Below, one piece after another: positions 25,800 to 34,544 of a DNA stretch of 64,000 nucleotides. Position 1 is the stretch's first letter. Every line of letters starts with the position of its first letter. The notes under the pieces are model-generated. The model was not told the DNA's origin, did no database searches, and saw only the letters and a list, made by a program, of their open reading frames with translations. The DNA is taken from NCBI GenBank assembly GCA_047501485.1, contig JAZDRN010000009.1, positions 1 to 64,000 on the forward strand. The letters are read 5' to 3'. Origin of the DNA: Ancrocorticia sp047501485. Lineage in GTDB: Bacteria > Actinomycetota > Actinomycetes > Actinomycetales > Actinomycetaceae. The position numbers and the translations under genes were made by a program.

Positions 25800-25844
25800 G
25801 GAGGGCGGCCTTTCCCCAGCGGTGCACGGGAAAGGCCGCCCTCC
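25800..25844 (+). terminator. Strong hairpin terminator after the DUF349 gene
   Basis: A perfect 17-bp stem (25800-25816 with 25828-25844) with an 11-base loop begins 17 bases after the DUF349 stop. Only a weak T-run follows, but the stem is exceptionally stable. Confidence 0.8.
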
Positions 25845-25868
25845 TCGTATCTGCTCTATGTTGGGGAC

Positions 25869-26432
25869 ATGTCAACGTGGCGTAACGCTCCCCCATTGAC
25901 CAACTCCCAGCGCACCGAGCTGCGTGAGGGCCTGCTGGTCGAATACGCTCCCGGGCTGGTCGTGCCCGCAGATCTGGCGGCCACGGCCTGCCTGCGCGGC
26001 GCACTCCTGGCTCCCCTGCTACCGGCGGGATACACGGCGGTCACACTGACCGCACTATGGATCCACACGGGGTGGTGGCCCACCGCGCGGATGCGACAGC
26101 TGTACGCGGCCCATCCAGCCCGCACCAAGCCTCCGGCGAGCCATCGCCGGACTATCCCGCGCGCCTTCACAAGCGAGGCGGGAGGCACGAGGCTGACCAC
26201 CCCCGCCCGGACGGCCGCCGATCTCCTGATCATGGAGCAGGCGGACGTCGCCGTCGAGGGAATCCTTCTCCTGCTGGGAGGGCAGCTGAGCATCGGTGAG
26301 CTTCAGGAACAGCTCTCGCTGGAGAAAGGGCGGCGCAGCCTCCCCTTCGCCCGAGAGATGGCTAAGGCCCTGAACGAGTATCTGGCTTGGCGCACGCGGG
26401 CCCTGACTCGCCGGATCGCCACGGATCGCTAG
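25869..26432 (+). CDS. AbiEi-like uncharacterised protein
   Basis: A 187-aa protein. The middle segment RLTTPARTAADLLIME matches the TPARTxxDLL pattern seen in AbiEi-type antitoxin/regulator proteins of actinobacteria, but no cognate AbiEii nucleotidyltransferase is next to it, so a toxin-antitoxin role is not supported. The N-terminal half is Leu/Ala-rich and may hold a helix-turn-helix-like fold. The ATG at 25869 lies six bases after TATGTT with little ribosome-binding sequence, suggesting a leaderless start. Its TAG stop overlaps the TAG stop of the convergent rel gene within the palindrome CTAG at 26429-26432. Confidence 0.7.
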   Translation: MSTWRNAPPLTNSQRTELREGLLVEYAPGLVVPADLAATACLRGALLAPLLPAGYTAVTLTALWIHTGWWPTARMRQLYAAHPARTKPPASHRRTIPRAFTSEAGGTRLTTPARTAADLLIMEQADVAVEGILLLLGGQLSIGELQEQLSLEKGRRSLPFAREMAKALNEYLAWRTRALTRRIATDR

Positions 26433-28720
26433 TGCGCCACCCGGCGGTTGTCCGTCTTCTTCGAGCCCGTGACGCGGTAGGCGTCATATACTCCCTCGAT
26501 CTTGCGCATCTCTCGCAGTACGTTCTGCAGGTGCCGTGGATCGGCCATCTCGAAGACGAAGTGAGACTTCGCCACCCGCTCCTTGGAGGTGGACATCGAG
26601 GCCTGAAGCAGATTGACCCCGTTCTCGTTGAGGACGCGCGAGATATCGTGCAGCAGCCCCTGCCGGTCCAGCGCCTCCACCTGGACCTGGACCAGGTAGA
26701 CGGCGTCGGCGCTATCGGACCAGGCCACGTCGATGAAGCGCTCGGGCTCCCGACGCAACGAGGCCACGTTCGAGCAGTCCGCCCGGTGGACCGACAGCCC
26801 GTTTCCGCGGGTCACGAAGCCGACGATCTTGTCCGGGGGTACCGGCGTGCAGCATTTGGCGAGTTTGACCAGCACATCCGAGGACTCCAGTGACTGGACG
26901 ACGACGGCGCTGTCCCCGCTCGCCGTGCGCCGGTGCTGGATCCTCGTGGGGGTGACGGCCTCGGAGAGGGTCTCCTCGACGCCCGCCTCCCCTCCCTGCG
27001 ACATGACGAGCCTGCGCACCACGGTCTCGGCGGAGATGGCTCCCTCGCCGATGGCCGCGTAGAGCTCCGTGACGTCCGCGCGCGAGAGGTCCTGGGCGAC
27101 ACCCCGCAGCGTGTCGTGGCTCATCAGCCGCTGCAGCGGCTGATTGCGGCGACGAATGGCCTTCGCGAGCTTCTCCTTGCCGGATTCGATGGCCTCGTCA
27201 CGACGCGAGTGCTTGAACCAAGCCTTGATCTTGGATCGTGCCCGCTGGGAGGCGACGAACTCCAACCACCCCTGCGAGGGGCCGTTATCGGAGCTCTTGG
27301 CCGTGATGATCTCGACGGTGTCCCCCGATTCGAGGCGGTGATCGAGGGTGACCAGGCGGTCGTTGACGCGCGCGCCCACGGTGCGGTGCCCCACCTCGGT
27401 ATGCACCCCGTAGGCGAAGTCCACGGGAGTGGACCCGGCAGGAAGCTCCATGACGCCGCCCTTGGGCGTGAAGACATAGACCTGGTTGCCGGAGATCTCG
27501 TAACGCAGCGAGTCGAGGAACTCCGTGGGGTCGGCGGTCTCGCGCTGCCAATCCACGAGCTGACGCAGCCAGTTGAGCTGCGTCTCCTTCTCGGAGGTCT
27601 GCGTGGTCGCATTATCGCCGGACTTGACGTTCTCCTTGTAACGCCAGTGCGCGGCCACGCCGTACTCCGCCCGTCGGTGCATGTCGTAGGTGCGGATCTG
27701 CACTTCCAGGGAGCGCCCGCCCGGGCCGATCACCGTGGTGTGGATGGACTGGTACAGGTTGAACTTCGGCGCGGAGATGTAGTCCTTGATACGGCCCTGG
27801 ATGGGGGTGAACATCGTGTTGGTGACGCCGAGGGTGGCGTAGCAGTCCTGCACGGTCTCCACCAGCACCCGGATTCCCACCAGGTCGTAGATATCCTCGA
27901 AGTCCTTTCCGCGCAGGATCATCTTCTGGTAGATCGAGTAGTAGTGCTTGGGCCGTCCCGTGATGGTGCACTTGATGTGGGAGGTCTTCAGCTCGCGCTC
28001 CAGCATCTCCTTGATCTGGGAGATGTAGGCCTCGCGCGCCGGGGTCCTCTCGGTCACGAGCCGCTCGATCTCCGTGTAGACCGAGGGGTACATGGCCTTG
28101 AAGGATAGATCCTCCAGCTCCCACTTGATCGAGTTCATTCCCAGGCGATGCGCCAGCGGGGCGTAGATCTCCAAGGTCTCGCGCGCCTTCTTCTTGGCGC
28201 TTTCGGGATTCACGTACTTCCAGGTCCGCGCGTTATGGAGCCGGTCGGCCAGCTTGATGAGAAGCACCCGGATATCCTTGGACATCGCGATGACCATCTT
28301 GCGGACGGTCTCCGCCTGGGCGGCCTCGCCGTATTCGACCTTGTCCAGCTTCGTCACGCCGTCGACGAGCAGCTCGACGGTGGGGCCGAACTCGCGCCGC
28401 ACCTCCGCGAGCGTGTAGCCCGTATCCTCGACGGTGTCGTGCAATAGCGCGCCCACGATCGTGTCCTCATCCATGCCCAGCTCGGCGAGGATGGTCGCGA
28501 CCGCCACCGGGTGCGTGATGTAGGGCTCTCCCGACTTGCGATTCTGCCCCTCGTGGCATTCGTCGGCTATCTCGAAGGCATGGATGATGCGGCCCTTGTC
28601 CACGTTCTTCGTGCCGAGGGCACGCATGAGGGGTTCCAGCACGGCTGGGAACTGCGGACTCTGCCGCCCCGTGAGCCACGTCAATCGGGATCGCACCCGA
28701 GGTGTCTGAGTTTCACTCAT
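26429..28720 (-). CDS. rel: Bifunctional (p)ppGpp synthetase/hydrolase
   Basis: RelA/SpoT homologue controlling the stringent response. 763 aa with all domains: HD hydrolase (ALLHDTVEDT, about residue 93), synthetase with the RxKD form RGKDFEDIYDLVGIRV (about residue 250, the form found in bifunctional enzymes), TGS (VFTPKGGVMELPAGSTPVDFA split, about residue 395), and a C-terminal ACT domain (VEALDRQGLLHDISRVL). Start ATG with GAGGGGGAAAG upstream. It follows apt but is separated from it by a strong hairpin at 28778-28807, so it likely has its own promoter. Confidence 0.96.
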   Translation of the reverse strand: MSETQTPRVRSRLTWLTGRQSPQFPAVLEPLMRALGTKNVDKGRIIHAFEIADECHEGQNRKSGEPYITHPVAVATILAELGMDEDTIVGALLHDTVEDTGYTLAEVRREFGPTVELLVDGVTKLDKVEYGEAAQAETVRKMVIAMSKDIRVLLIKLADRLHNARTWKYVNPESAKKKARETLEIYAPLAHRLGMNSIKWELEDLSFKAMYPSVYTEIERLVTERTPAREAYISQIKEMLERELKTSHIKCTITGRPKHYYSIYQKMILRGKDFEDIYDLVGIRVLVETVQDCYATLGVTNTMFTPIQGRIKDYISAPKFNLYQSIHTTVIGPGGRSLEVQIRTYDMHRRAEYGVAAHWRYKENVKSGDNATTQTSEKETQLNWLRQLVDWQRETADPTEFLDSLRYEISGNQVYVFTPKGGVMELPAGSTPVDFAYGVHTEVGHRTVGARVNDRLVTLDHRLESGDTVEIITAKSSDNGPSQGWLEFVASQRARSKIKAWFKHSRRDEAIESGKEKLAKAIRRRNQPLQRLMSHDTLRGVAQDLSRADVTELYAAIGEGAISAETVVRRLVMSQGGEAGVEETLSEAVTPTRIQHRRTASGDSAVVVQSLESSDVLVKLAKCCTPVPPDKIVGFVTRGNGLSVHRADCSNVASLRREPERFIDVAWSDSADAVYLVQVQVEALDRQGLLHDISRVLNENGVNLLQASMSTSKERVAKSHFVFEMADPRHLQNVLREMRKIEGVYDAYRVTGSKKTDNRRVAH

Positions 28721-28777
28721 CTTTCCCCCTCAACTTTCCTGTGGCCATCATAGCGGCGATCGTCGGCCTGATATGGC

Positions 28778-28807
28778 AGAAGGCCACACGCGGACGTGTG
28801 GCCTTCT
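28778..28807 (-). terminator. Hairpin terminator between apt and rel
   Basis: AGAAGGCCACACG (28778-28790) and CGTGTGGCCTTCT (28795-28807) form a perfect 13-bp stem with a 4-base loop, downstream of apt. Confidence 0.75.
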
Positions 28808-28857
28808 TACTGTCCATAGAAGAAAACGTATCTCCTCCCGTGGAAATTCCCTGCGTA

Positions 28858-29403
28858 TCAGAACGTCAGTATCGCCTCGACTTCGCGCCCGGCGAGTTTG
28901 GCCCGCCCGGCCAGGTCACCGAGTTCGATGAGGACGCAGAGTCCTGCCGGGACGCCACCGGACTGTTCGATCAGCTCGAAAGCCGCGTTGGCGGTTCCGC
29001 CGGTGGCCAGGACGTCGTCGAGAATCAGTACCCGCTGGCCGTCCTTCACCGTGAAGGGCTGCAGCTCCATGCGCGCCGAACCGTATTCGAGATCGTAATC
29101 GACCCCGACGACGGGCCCGGGCAGGCGACCGGCCTTGCGAATCGTCACCATTCCGACGCCCAATGCGATGGCGAGCGGAGCGGCCAGGATGAAGCCACGC
29201 GACTCCAGCCCCGCCACCGCGTCCACCTTGCCGCGATAGCGGTCGGCAAGAATGCCGATGAGAGCCTGGAAACCCTCGGGATCGGCGATCAGGGGCGTGA
29301 TATCCCGGAACAGTACGCCCGGGGCCGGAAAGTCCTGTACTTCGCGGAGATTGGACTCGACGAGTGCAACCGTCTCGGACGGAAAGGCATATCCCTCGCT
29401 CAC
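28858..29403 (-). CDS. apt: Adenine phosphoribosyltransferase
   Basis: Purine salvage enzyme making AMP from adenine and PRPP. 181 aa with the PRPP-binding loop VLILDDVLATGGTA (about residue 128), FPAPGVLFRDITPL and LESRGFILAAPLA, all typical. The start is a GTG at 29403 that overlaps the secF stop (GTGA), so translation is coupled to secF. The secDF-apt-rel order is conserved in actinobacteria. Confidence 0.95.
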   Translation of the reverse strand: MSEGYAFPSETVALVESNLREVQDFPAPGVLFRDITPLIADPEGFQALIGILADRYRGKVDAVAGLESRGFILAAPLAIALGVGMVTIRKAGRLPGPVVGVDYDLEYGSARMELQPFTVKDGQRVLILDDVLATGGTANAAFELIEQSGGVPAGLCVLIELGDLAGRAKLAGREVEAILTF

Positions 29404-30515
29404 TTCTTGCTCCTCTTCTTGCGCTTGGGTTGGGCGGAGTTGCTCTTGCGTTGGCCGGACTCACGGATGACACCGTGCGCGGGGACCGCCGTGCCGAGAT
29501 CCTCATGATCATCGGTCTCCAGCCCGTCCGCCTTGCGTTTGGCACGCAGCTCCAACACCTTGGCCGTGTGCTTCTTGATCTCCGGGTTCATCTCGGCGAG
29601 CTGCACCGCCATCGGCGAGGCGATGAAGATCGACGAGAGCGTGGAAAGGATCAGGCCGACGAACATCACGAGGGCCAGGTCGCGCAGGGTGCCCGCGCCG
29701 AGCAGCCACACGCCGATGAACAGGATGGACGCGACCGGCAGGATACTCGTGACCGATGTGTTGATCGAACGGATCAGGGTCTGGTTGACGGCCAGATTCG
29801 TCGACTCCGCGAACGTGTAGGATTTCTGTTTCGTCAGTTCGTTCGTGTTCTCACGCACCTTGTCGAAGACGACGACGGTGTCATAGAGCGAGTATCCCAG
29901 AATCGTCAGCAGGCCGATGATCGTGGACGGAGTCACCTCGAAGCCGAAGAGGCAATAGATCCCCACCGTCACGATGAGGTCGTGGAAGAGTGCGACGATC
30001 GCACCGGCGGCGTTGCGCCAGCTCCGGAAGTAGAGCGAGAGCCCCACGCCCACCAGCACCAGGAACACCACGAAGCCGTTGAGCGCCTTGCTGAGGATGT
30101 CTTGGCCCCACGAGGGACCGATGAAGGTGGACGTCACCTCCTCGACGTCGACGCCGTACGCCTGGGCCAGTTCGTTGCGGATCGCGTCGGTCTCCGTGCT
30201 GGAGAACTCATCGTTGTTCACTGTCTGGACACGAACACTCGACTCACCGACCTGGGCCACTCGCGCGGCGTCGGTGACCCCGTGTTCGCTCATCACCTCG
30301 GTGGCCGGTTCCTGATCGGTGGTGGCCGTATTGGAGATGGTGAACTGAGAACCGCCCGTGAACTCGATACCGAGGTTCAGGCGCACGGTGAAGACGAGGA
30401 CCACGGACAGGAGCACCGCCAGGCCGGCCACGGAGAACCAGATCTTGCGTTTGCCGATGATGTCGTAGGACTTCTTGCCGGTGTAGAGATCGTTCGCATA
30501 GCTGTACATCGACAT
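29400..30515 (-). CDS. secF: Protein translocase subunit SecF
   Basis: Membrane partner of SecD; together they use the proton gradient to pull exported proteins through SecYEG. 371 aa: TM1 after a short cytoplasmic start (KIWFSVAGLAVLLSVVLVF), the FTGGSQF motif (NLGIEFTGGSQFTI), an extracytoplasmic loop, then five TMs with FVVFLVLVGVGLSLYFRSWR and GYSLYDTVVVFDKVREN. C-terminal tail is Lys-rich (KRKKRSKK). Its ATG shares one base with the secD stop (TGATG). Confidence 0.96.
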   Translation of the reverse strand: MSMYSYANDLYTGKKSYDIIGKRKIWFSVAGLAVLLSVVLVFTVRLNLGIEFTGGSQFTISNTATTDQEPATEVMSEHGVTDAARVAQVGESSVRVQTVNNDEFSSTETDAIRNELAQAYGVDVEEVTSTFIGPSWGQDILSKALNGFVVFLVLVGVGLSLYFRSWRNAAGAIVALFHDLIVTVGIYCLFGFEVTPSTIIGLLTILGYSLYDTVVVFDKVRENTNELTKQKSYTFAESTNLAVNQTLIRSINTSVTSILPVASILFIGVWLLGAGTLRDLALVMFVGLILSTLSSIFIASPMAVQLAEMNPEIKKHTAKVLELRAKRKADGLETDDHEDLGTAVPAHGVIRESGQRKSNSAQPKRKKRSKK

Positions 30516-32389
30516 CAGAGGTTCTCCTCCTCGGTTGCGGATGGAGAGTCGGCGCTGGGCGAGGCTGAGGCCTCGCGAGCCAACCGCCGGTCACGCGCCT
30601 TGCGCTGGGCGAGGCTGAGTCCTGCGTCTGGCCCCTCCAGGGTGGCCGCAGGCACGGAGACCGCCTCTTTAGGCCGTTCCTTCCGCTCCTGCTTCGCCCC
30701 GTCGGAGAAGCGACCGGCACCGCGGTAGGCCGGCGCTCGTCCGAGAGCCGCCGCGTCCATGCCGGAGAAGCGCCTGCCCTCGCCGAAGAACTTCGTCCGC
30801 GTCAGCACGATCATCAGCGGATAGGTGAACATCATGACGATGATGAGGTCGATGACGGTCGTCAGGCCGAGCGTGAACGCGAATCCACGCACCGAGCCCA
30901 CAGCGAGGAAGTAGAGCACCACCGCGCATGCCAGATTGACGGTGTCCGCGACGATGATGGTGCGCTTGGCGCGCTGCCAGCCATGGGAGACAGCGGATTT
31001 GAGCGTCCGTCCCTCCCGGATCTCATCGCGGATGCGCTCGAAGAAGACGATGAAGGAATCCGCCGTGACTCCGATGGAGATGATGAGGCCGACGACCCCG
31101 GCCATCGACAGACGGTAACCCATCGTCCACGAGAGCAGGCACACCAGCAGGTAGGAGACACCGGTGGCCAGCAGGACCGAGCCCGCGGCCACGAGTCCCA
31201 GGCCGTGATATTGCCACAGCAGGTAGGCCACCACGAGGAGCATGCCGATGAGCCCCGCGATCAGGCCGGAGACCAGGGATTCGGAGCCCAGGGTGGCAGA
31301 GATCTGCTCCTCGGACTGCACCTCGAAGTGCAGCGGCAGCGAACCGAAGTTCAGCTGATTGGCGAGGACCTTCGTGGTCTCCGCGTTGAGGCTGCCACCG
31401 AAGATCTGGGCGCCGCCGTCGGCGATCGCCCGCTCATTCGAAGGTGCCGAGACCACTTGGCCGTCCAGGACGATCGCGAACTGGTTGCGGGGCGATTCCA
31501 GCCCGGCCAGGCGACCTGTCACGTCGGCGAAGATCCCGCCGCCCTCGGAGGTGAACTCCATGTTGACGACCCAGCGATTGTTCTGCTGGTCGAATCCGGA
31601 GGAGGCTTGCGTGACCTGGGTCCCCTCGAGCTCCGCCGGTCCCAGAATGTACTTCTGACCGGTGCTCGGCTCGCAGGCGACGATCGGCTGGGCCGGGTCG
31701 TCCTCGCCTCCGGCGCTCCGCGGCTCCCTGCAGTCCGTGGTGAGCGAGTCATAAACGATCTGCTCGGTGACCCAGGCGAGGTCGGAAGCATCGGTGGGCT
31801 CGGAGACGGGCGTCGTGGAGAGTTCGCCGTTTCCATCCGCGTCCGCCAGCTCGAAGGCTGCATCCTCCAGCTCGTCCGCGGTGAACTCGGGTTGAGCCGA
31901 CGGCGAGGCCTCCGGATCTGCGGACTCGTCCGTTCCGGTGTCCCCCTTCGCGGCATCATAGGCCGTCCGTGTGAGGACGCCGGGATCGGCGATCTGCAGC
32001 ACCGCGCGCATGCGCAGCACCGCGGAGGTGCGCACGAGGTCCAGCGTCTCCTTCGAGGGCGAGCCCGGAAGGCCGACGACGATGTTGCTGCCGCCCTGCG
32101 AGGTGATCTCGGCTTCGGCGACGCCGGAAGCATCGACGCGCTGGCGGATGATCTCGATCGCCTGATCTACGTCGCTCTGGGTGACCTCGGAGCCGTCGGT
32201 CGCCGTCGGCGTCAGAACGATCTGGGTGCCGCCTTCCAAGTCGAGGGCGAACTCCGGCAGGAGACGCGACCTGTCGCTTGTGAAGGATCCTGCGACAAGG
32301 CTGACGACAAGGGCGAGCAGCAGGATGATGAGTATGGTGAGGCGGCGACCAGGTTTGACCACGCCCGCCCCATTGCTAGAGGAAGACAT
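30515..32389 (-). CDS. secD: Protein translocase subunit SecD
   Basis: 624 aa, membrane-integral. N-terminal TM, then LDLEGGTQIVLTP (the D1 motif), a large extracytoplasmic region, and five C-terminal TMs including VVGLIISIGVTADSFIVFFE, the proton-relay motif. The periplasmic part carries an acidic, Ser/Pro-rich insert (about residues 160-215), and the C-terminal tail is long and charged. An 18-base direct repeat (30552-30569, 30602-30619) occurs in the tail and is read in two different frames. Operon: yajC-secD-secF-apt. Confidence 0.96.
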   Translation of the reverse strand: MSSSSNGAGVVKPGRRLTILIILLLALVVSLVAGSFTSDRSRLLPEFALDLEGGTQIVLTPTATDGSEVTQSDVDQAIEIIRQRVDASGVAEAEITSQGGSNIVVGLPGSPSKETLDLVRTSAVLRMRAVLQIADPGVLTRTAYDAAKGDTGTDESADPEASPSAQPEFTADELEDAAFELADADGNGELSTTPVSEPTDASDLAWVTEQIVYDSLTTDCREPRSAGGEDDPAQPIVACEPSTGQKYILGPAELEGTQVTQASSGFDQQNNRWVVNMEFTSEGGGIFADVTGRLAGLESPRNQFAIVLDGQVVSAPSNERAIADGGAQIFGGSLNAETTKVLANQLNFGSLPLHFEVQSEEQISATLGSESLVSGLIAGLIGMLLVVAYLLWQYHGLGLVAAGSVLLATGVSYLLVCLLSWTMGYRLSMAGVVGLIISIGVTADSFIVFFERIRDEIREGRTLKSAVSHGWQRAKRTIIVADTVNLACAVVLYFLAVGSVRGFAFTLGLTTVIDLIIVMMFTYPLMIVLTRTKFFGEGRRFSGMDAAALGRAPAYRGAGRFSDGAKQERKERPKEAVSVPAATLEGPDAGLSLAQRKARDRRLAREASASPSADSPSATEEENL

Positions 32390-32400
32390 CGGGGGCTACC

Positions 32401-32784
32401 TCAGGCCCAGGCGGAGCCCGGCTTCTGCTCTTCGTCGGAGGCGGTGTTCTGAGCGGTCTCGGTGGAATCGTCCACGGATTCGGTGCCGTCGATGGCAGCA
32501 TCCTCCTCGGCTTCGCCAAGGGGAAGGTCCGCTACGGTGTTGATGGCACTGCGCATCCAGACGGTCTCCTCGCCCGCGGGGCTCTGGAGGGTCACGGCTT
32601 CGCCGTCGACGTCGACGATCGTGCCGTAGAAACCGGAGGTCGTGACAACGTTGTTTCCGATGACGACGGCGGCCTCGCGCTGGTCGGCAATCTTCTGGCG
32701 CATCTTCTTTGACGAACGAGACATCCACCAGAACATGACAACCATCAGTCCTAGCAGTACGAACATCGAAATCTCGGGGGGCAC
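32401..32784 (-). CDS. yajC: Preprotein translocase accessory subunit YajC
   Basis: 127 aa with a single N-terminal membrane helix (ISMFVLLGLMVVMFWWM) and the conserved RSSKKMRQ / GNNVVTTSGFYGTIVDVDG segment of the YajC family, then an acidic low-complexity tail (EEDAAIDGTESVDDSTE). Start is GTG at 32784 with TAGGAG upstream. It precedes secD by 11 bases and follows ruvB with a 99-base gap. Confidence 0.93.
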   Translation of the reverse strand: MPPEISMFVLLGLMVVMFWWMSRSSKKMRQKIADQREAAVVIGNNVVTTSGFYGTIVDVDGEAVTLQSPAGEETVWMRSAINTVADLPLGEAEEDAAIDGTESVDDSTETAQNTASDEEQKPGSAWA

Positions 32785-32883
32785 GGGCCACTCCTAGCAG
32801 TCGGTAGACATGTACCGAAACAGTCTACGCGGCTCTCCAGCCAATCGGGGAACACAGTAACGTGCCGTGCATCTCGTGCCCTC

Positions 32884-33909
32884 TCAGGAGAAGAGCGTCT
32901 CACCCGGCGCCGGTGGGATCATGCCCAGATGTTCCCATGCCAGCTGCGTAGCGGCCCGCCCGCGCGGCGTGCGCACGAGGAATCCCTCGCGCACCAGGTA
33001 GGGTTCGGCGACGGTCTCCACCGTCTCGGGTTCCTCACCCACGGAGACCGCAAGCGTGGTGAGCCCCACCGGGCCGCCACCGAAGCGCACGCACACTGCC
33101 TCCAGCACGGAGCGGTCGAGGCGATCGAGGCCGCGCTTGTCCACCTCGAAGACATCGAGGGCGGCCTGAGCGGCCCGCATGTCCAGTACCCCGTCTCCGC
33201 GCACCTGCGCCCAATCCTGTACGCGGCGCAACAACCGGTTGGCGATTCGAGGAGTTCCGCGCGAACGGGAGGCGATTTCGTGCGCGGCGTCCTTTGCGAG
33301 CTCCGCCTCCAGCTTCACCGCGTTGCGCTCCACGATGGTGGACAGTTCCTGTTCCGAGTAGTACTCCAGGTGCCCGGTGAATCCGAAGCGGTCGCGCAGC
33401 GGTGCCGGAAGCAGGCCCGCGCGGGTGGTCGCCCCCACCACGGTGAAGGGCGGCAGCGGAAGCGGGATCGAGGTGGCGCCTGGCCCCTTCCCCACCATCA
33501 CATCAACCCGGAAGTCCTCCATCGCCAGATAGAGCATCTCCTCGGCGGTGCGCGCCAGACGATGGATCTCATCGATGAAGAGGACGTCCCCCTCCTGCAG
33601 CGAGGAGAGCACGGCCGCCAGATCGCCGGGATGCTGGATGGCGGGCCCCGATGTCAGGCGCAGAGCACCGCCTACCTCATTCGCGATGATCATCGACAAG
33701 GTGGTCTTGCCCAGACCAGGAGGGCCAGAGAGCAGCACGTGATCGGGAACATTGCCGCGGGCGACGGCAGCTTCCAGAACGAGCGACAACTGCTCGCGCA
33801 CCACCATCTGCCCCACGAAGTCCTGCAGCTGACGGGGGCGCAGGGCAGCCTCGGCGGCCCGCTCCGAATCATTGGCGTCGGGCGTCACAAGATCGTATGC
33901 GCTGGACAT
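32884..33909 (-). CDS. ruvB: Holliday junction branch migration helicase RuvB
   Basis: AAA+ motor that drives branch migration with RuvA. 341 aa: Walker A SGPPGLGKTTLS (about residue 64), Walker B FIDEIHRL, sensor GATTRAGLLPAPLRDRFG, and the C-terminal winged helix (PYLVREGFLVRTPRGR). ATG at 33909, three bases after ruvA, with AGTAGGAC upstream. Operon ruvC-ruvA-ruvB. Confidence 0.97.
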   Translation of the reverse strand: MSSAYDLVTPDANDSERAAEAALRPRQLQDFVGQMVVREQLSLVLEAAVARGNVPDHVLLSGPPGLGKTTLSMIIANEVGGALRLTSGPAIQHPGDLAAVLSSLQEGDVLFIDEIHRLARTAEEMLYLAMEDFRVDVMVGKGPGATSIPLPLPPFTVVGATTRAGLLPAPLRDRFGFTGHLEYYSEQELSTIVERNAVKLEAELAKDAAHEIASRSRGTPRIANRLLRRVQDWAQVRGDGVLDMRAAQAALDVFEVDKRGLDRLDRSVLEAVCVRFGGGPVGLTTLAVSVGEEPETVETVAEPYLVREGFLVRTPRGRAATQLAWEHLGMIPPAPGETLFS

Positions 33910-33912
33910 GTC

Positions 33913-34506
33913 CTACTTTCTCGCTCCCAGGATCTGCAGGCTGGCGCGCAGCAGCGTGGCCACGTTCGCCTCCGGTTGAGCCGCCACGGCGTTCTCATAG
34001 GCCGCGAAGGCATCGCGTTCGGGCCATCCCAGCCCGACGAGGGCATCGACGACGTCCGAACCGGCCGCGGCGGGGGCCTCCGGCGCGGCCGTACCCGCCC
34101 CCACCTCCGGGCCCAGCTTCGTACCCAACTCCAGAAGCAGACGCTGCGCCCCCTTCTTACCGATACCCGAGACGCGCTGCAAGGCGGCCTCGTCCTGCGA
34201 GCTCACAGCCCGGCGCAGGGCATCGGGCGTGTGAACCGCCAGGATCCCCAGGGCCAGGCGCGGACCCACACCCGAGACCCCCTGGAGAATCTCGAAGGTG
34301 GCCTTCTCATCCGCATCAGCGAAGCCGAACAACGTGAGCGAATCCTCGCGCACCACCATGGAGGTGTGCAGCGTGGCCTCGCTCCCTTCGCGCAAGGTGG
34401 AGAGGGTGGTGGGCGTGGCGTGAACCGCAAAACCGATGCCGCCCACGTCAACGGTGACGGTTATGCCATCCATATACAGCACCGTGCCACGCACCATGGC
34501 AATCAT
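33913..34506 (-). CDS. ruvA: Holliday junction binding protein RuvA
   Basis: 197 aa. OB-fold N-terminus (MVRGTVLYMDGITVTVDVGG), two helix-hairpin-helix motifs (ILQGVSGVGPRLALGIL and LQRVSGIGKKGAQRLLLEL), and the C-terminal RuvB-binding domain (DALVGLGWPERDAFAAYE). I used the ATG at 34506 (MIAMVRG), which has GGGAG five bases upstream; a GTG at 34512 and an inner ATG are alternatives. It tethers RuvB to the four-way junction. Confidence 0.96.
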   Translation of the reverse strand: MIAMVRGTVLYMDGITVTVDVGGIGFAVHATPTTLSTLREGSEATLHTSMVVREDSLTLFGFADADEKATFEILQGVSGVGPRLALGILAVHTPDALRRAVSSQDEAALQRVSGIGKKGAQRLLLELGTKLGPEVGAGTAAPEAPAAAGSDVVDALVGLGWPERDAFAAYENAVAAQPEANVATLLRASLQILGARK

Positions 34507-34544
34507 GACCACTCCCTTTCGAACGTATGTTTGATTATTCTAGC

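Noticed and set aside
24346..26004. 552-codon minus-strand frame opposite the DUF349 gene
   Set aside because: Shadow of a helical, Glu/Ala-rich gene; it crosses the strong terminator at 25800-25844.
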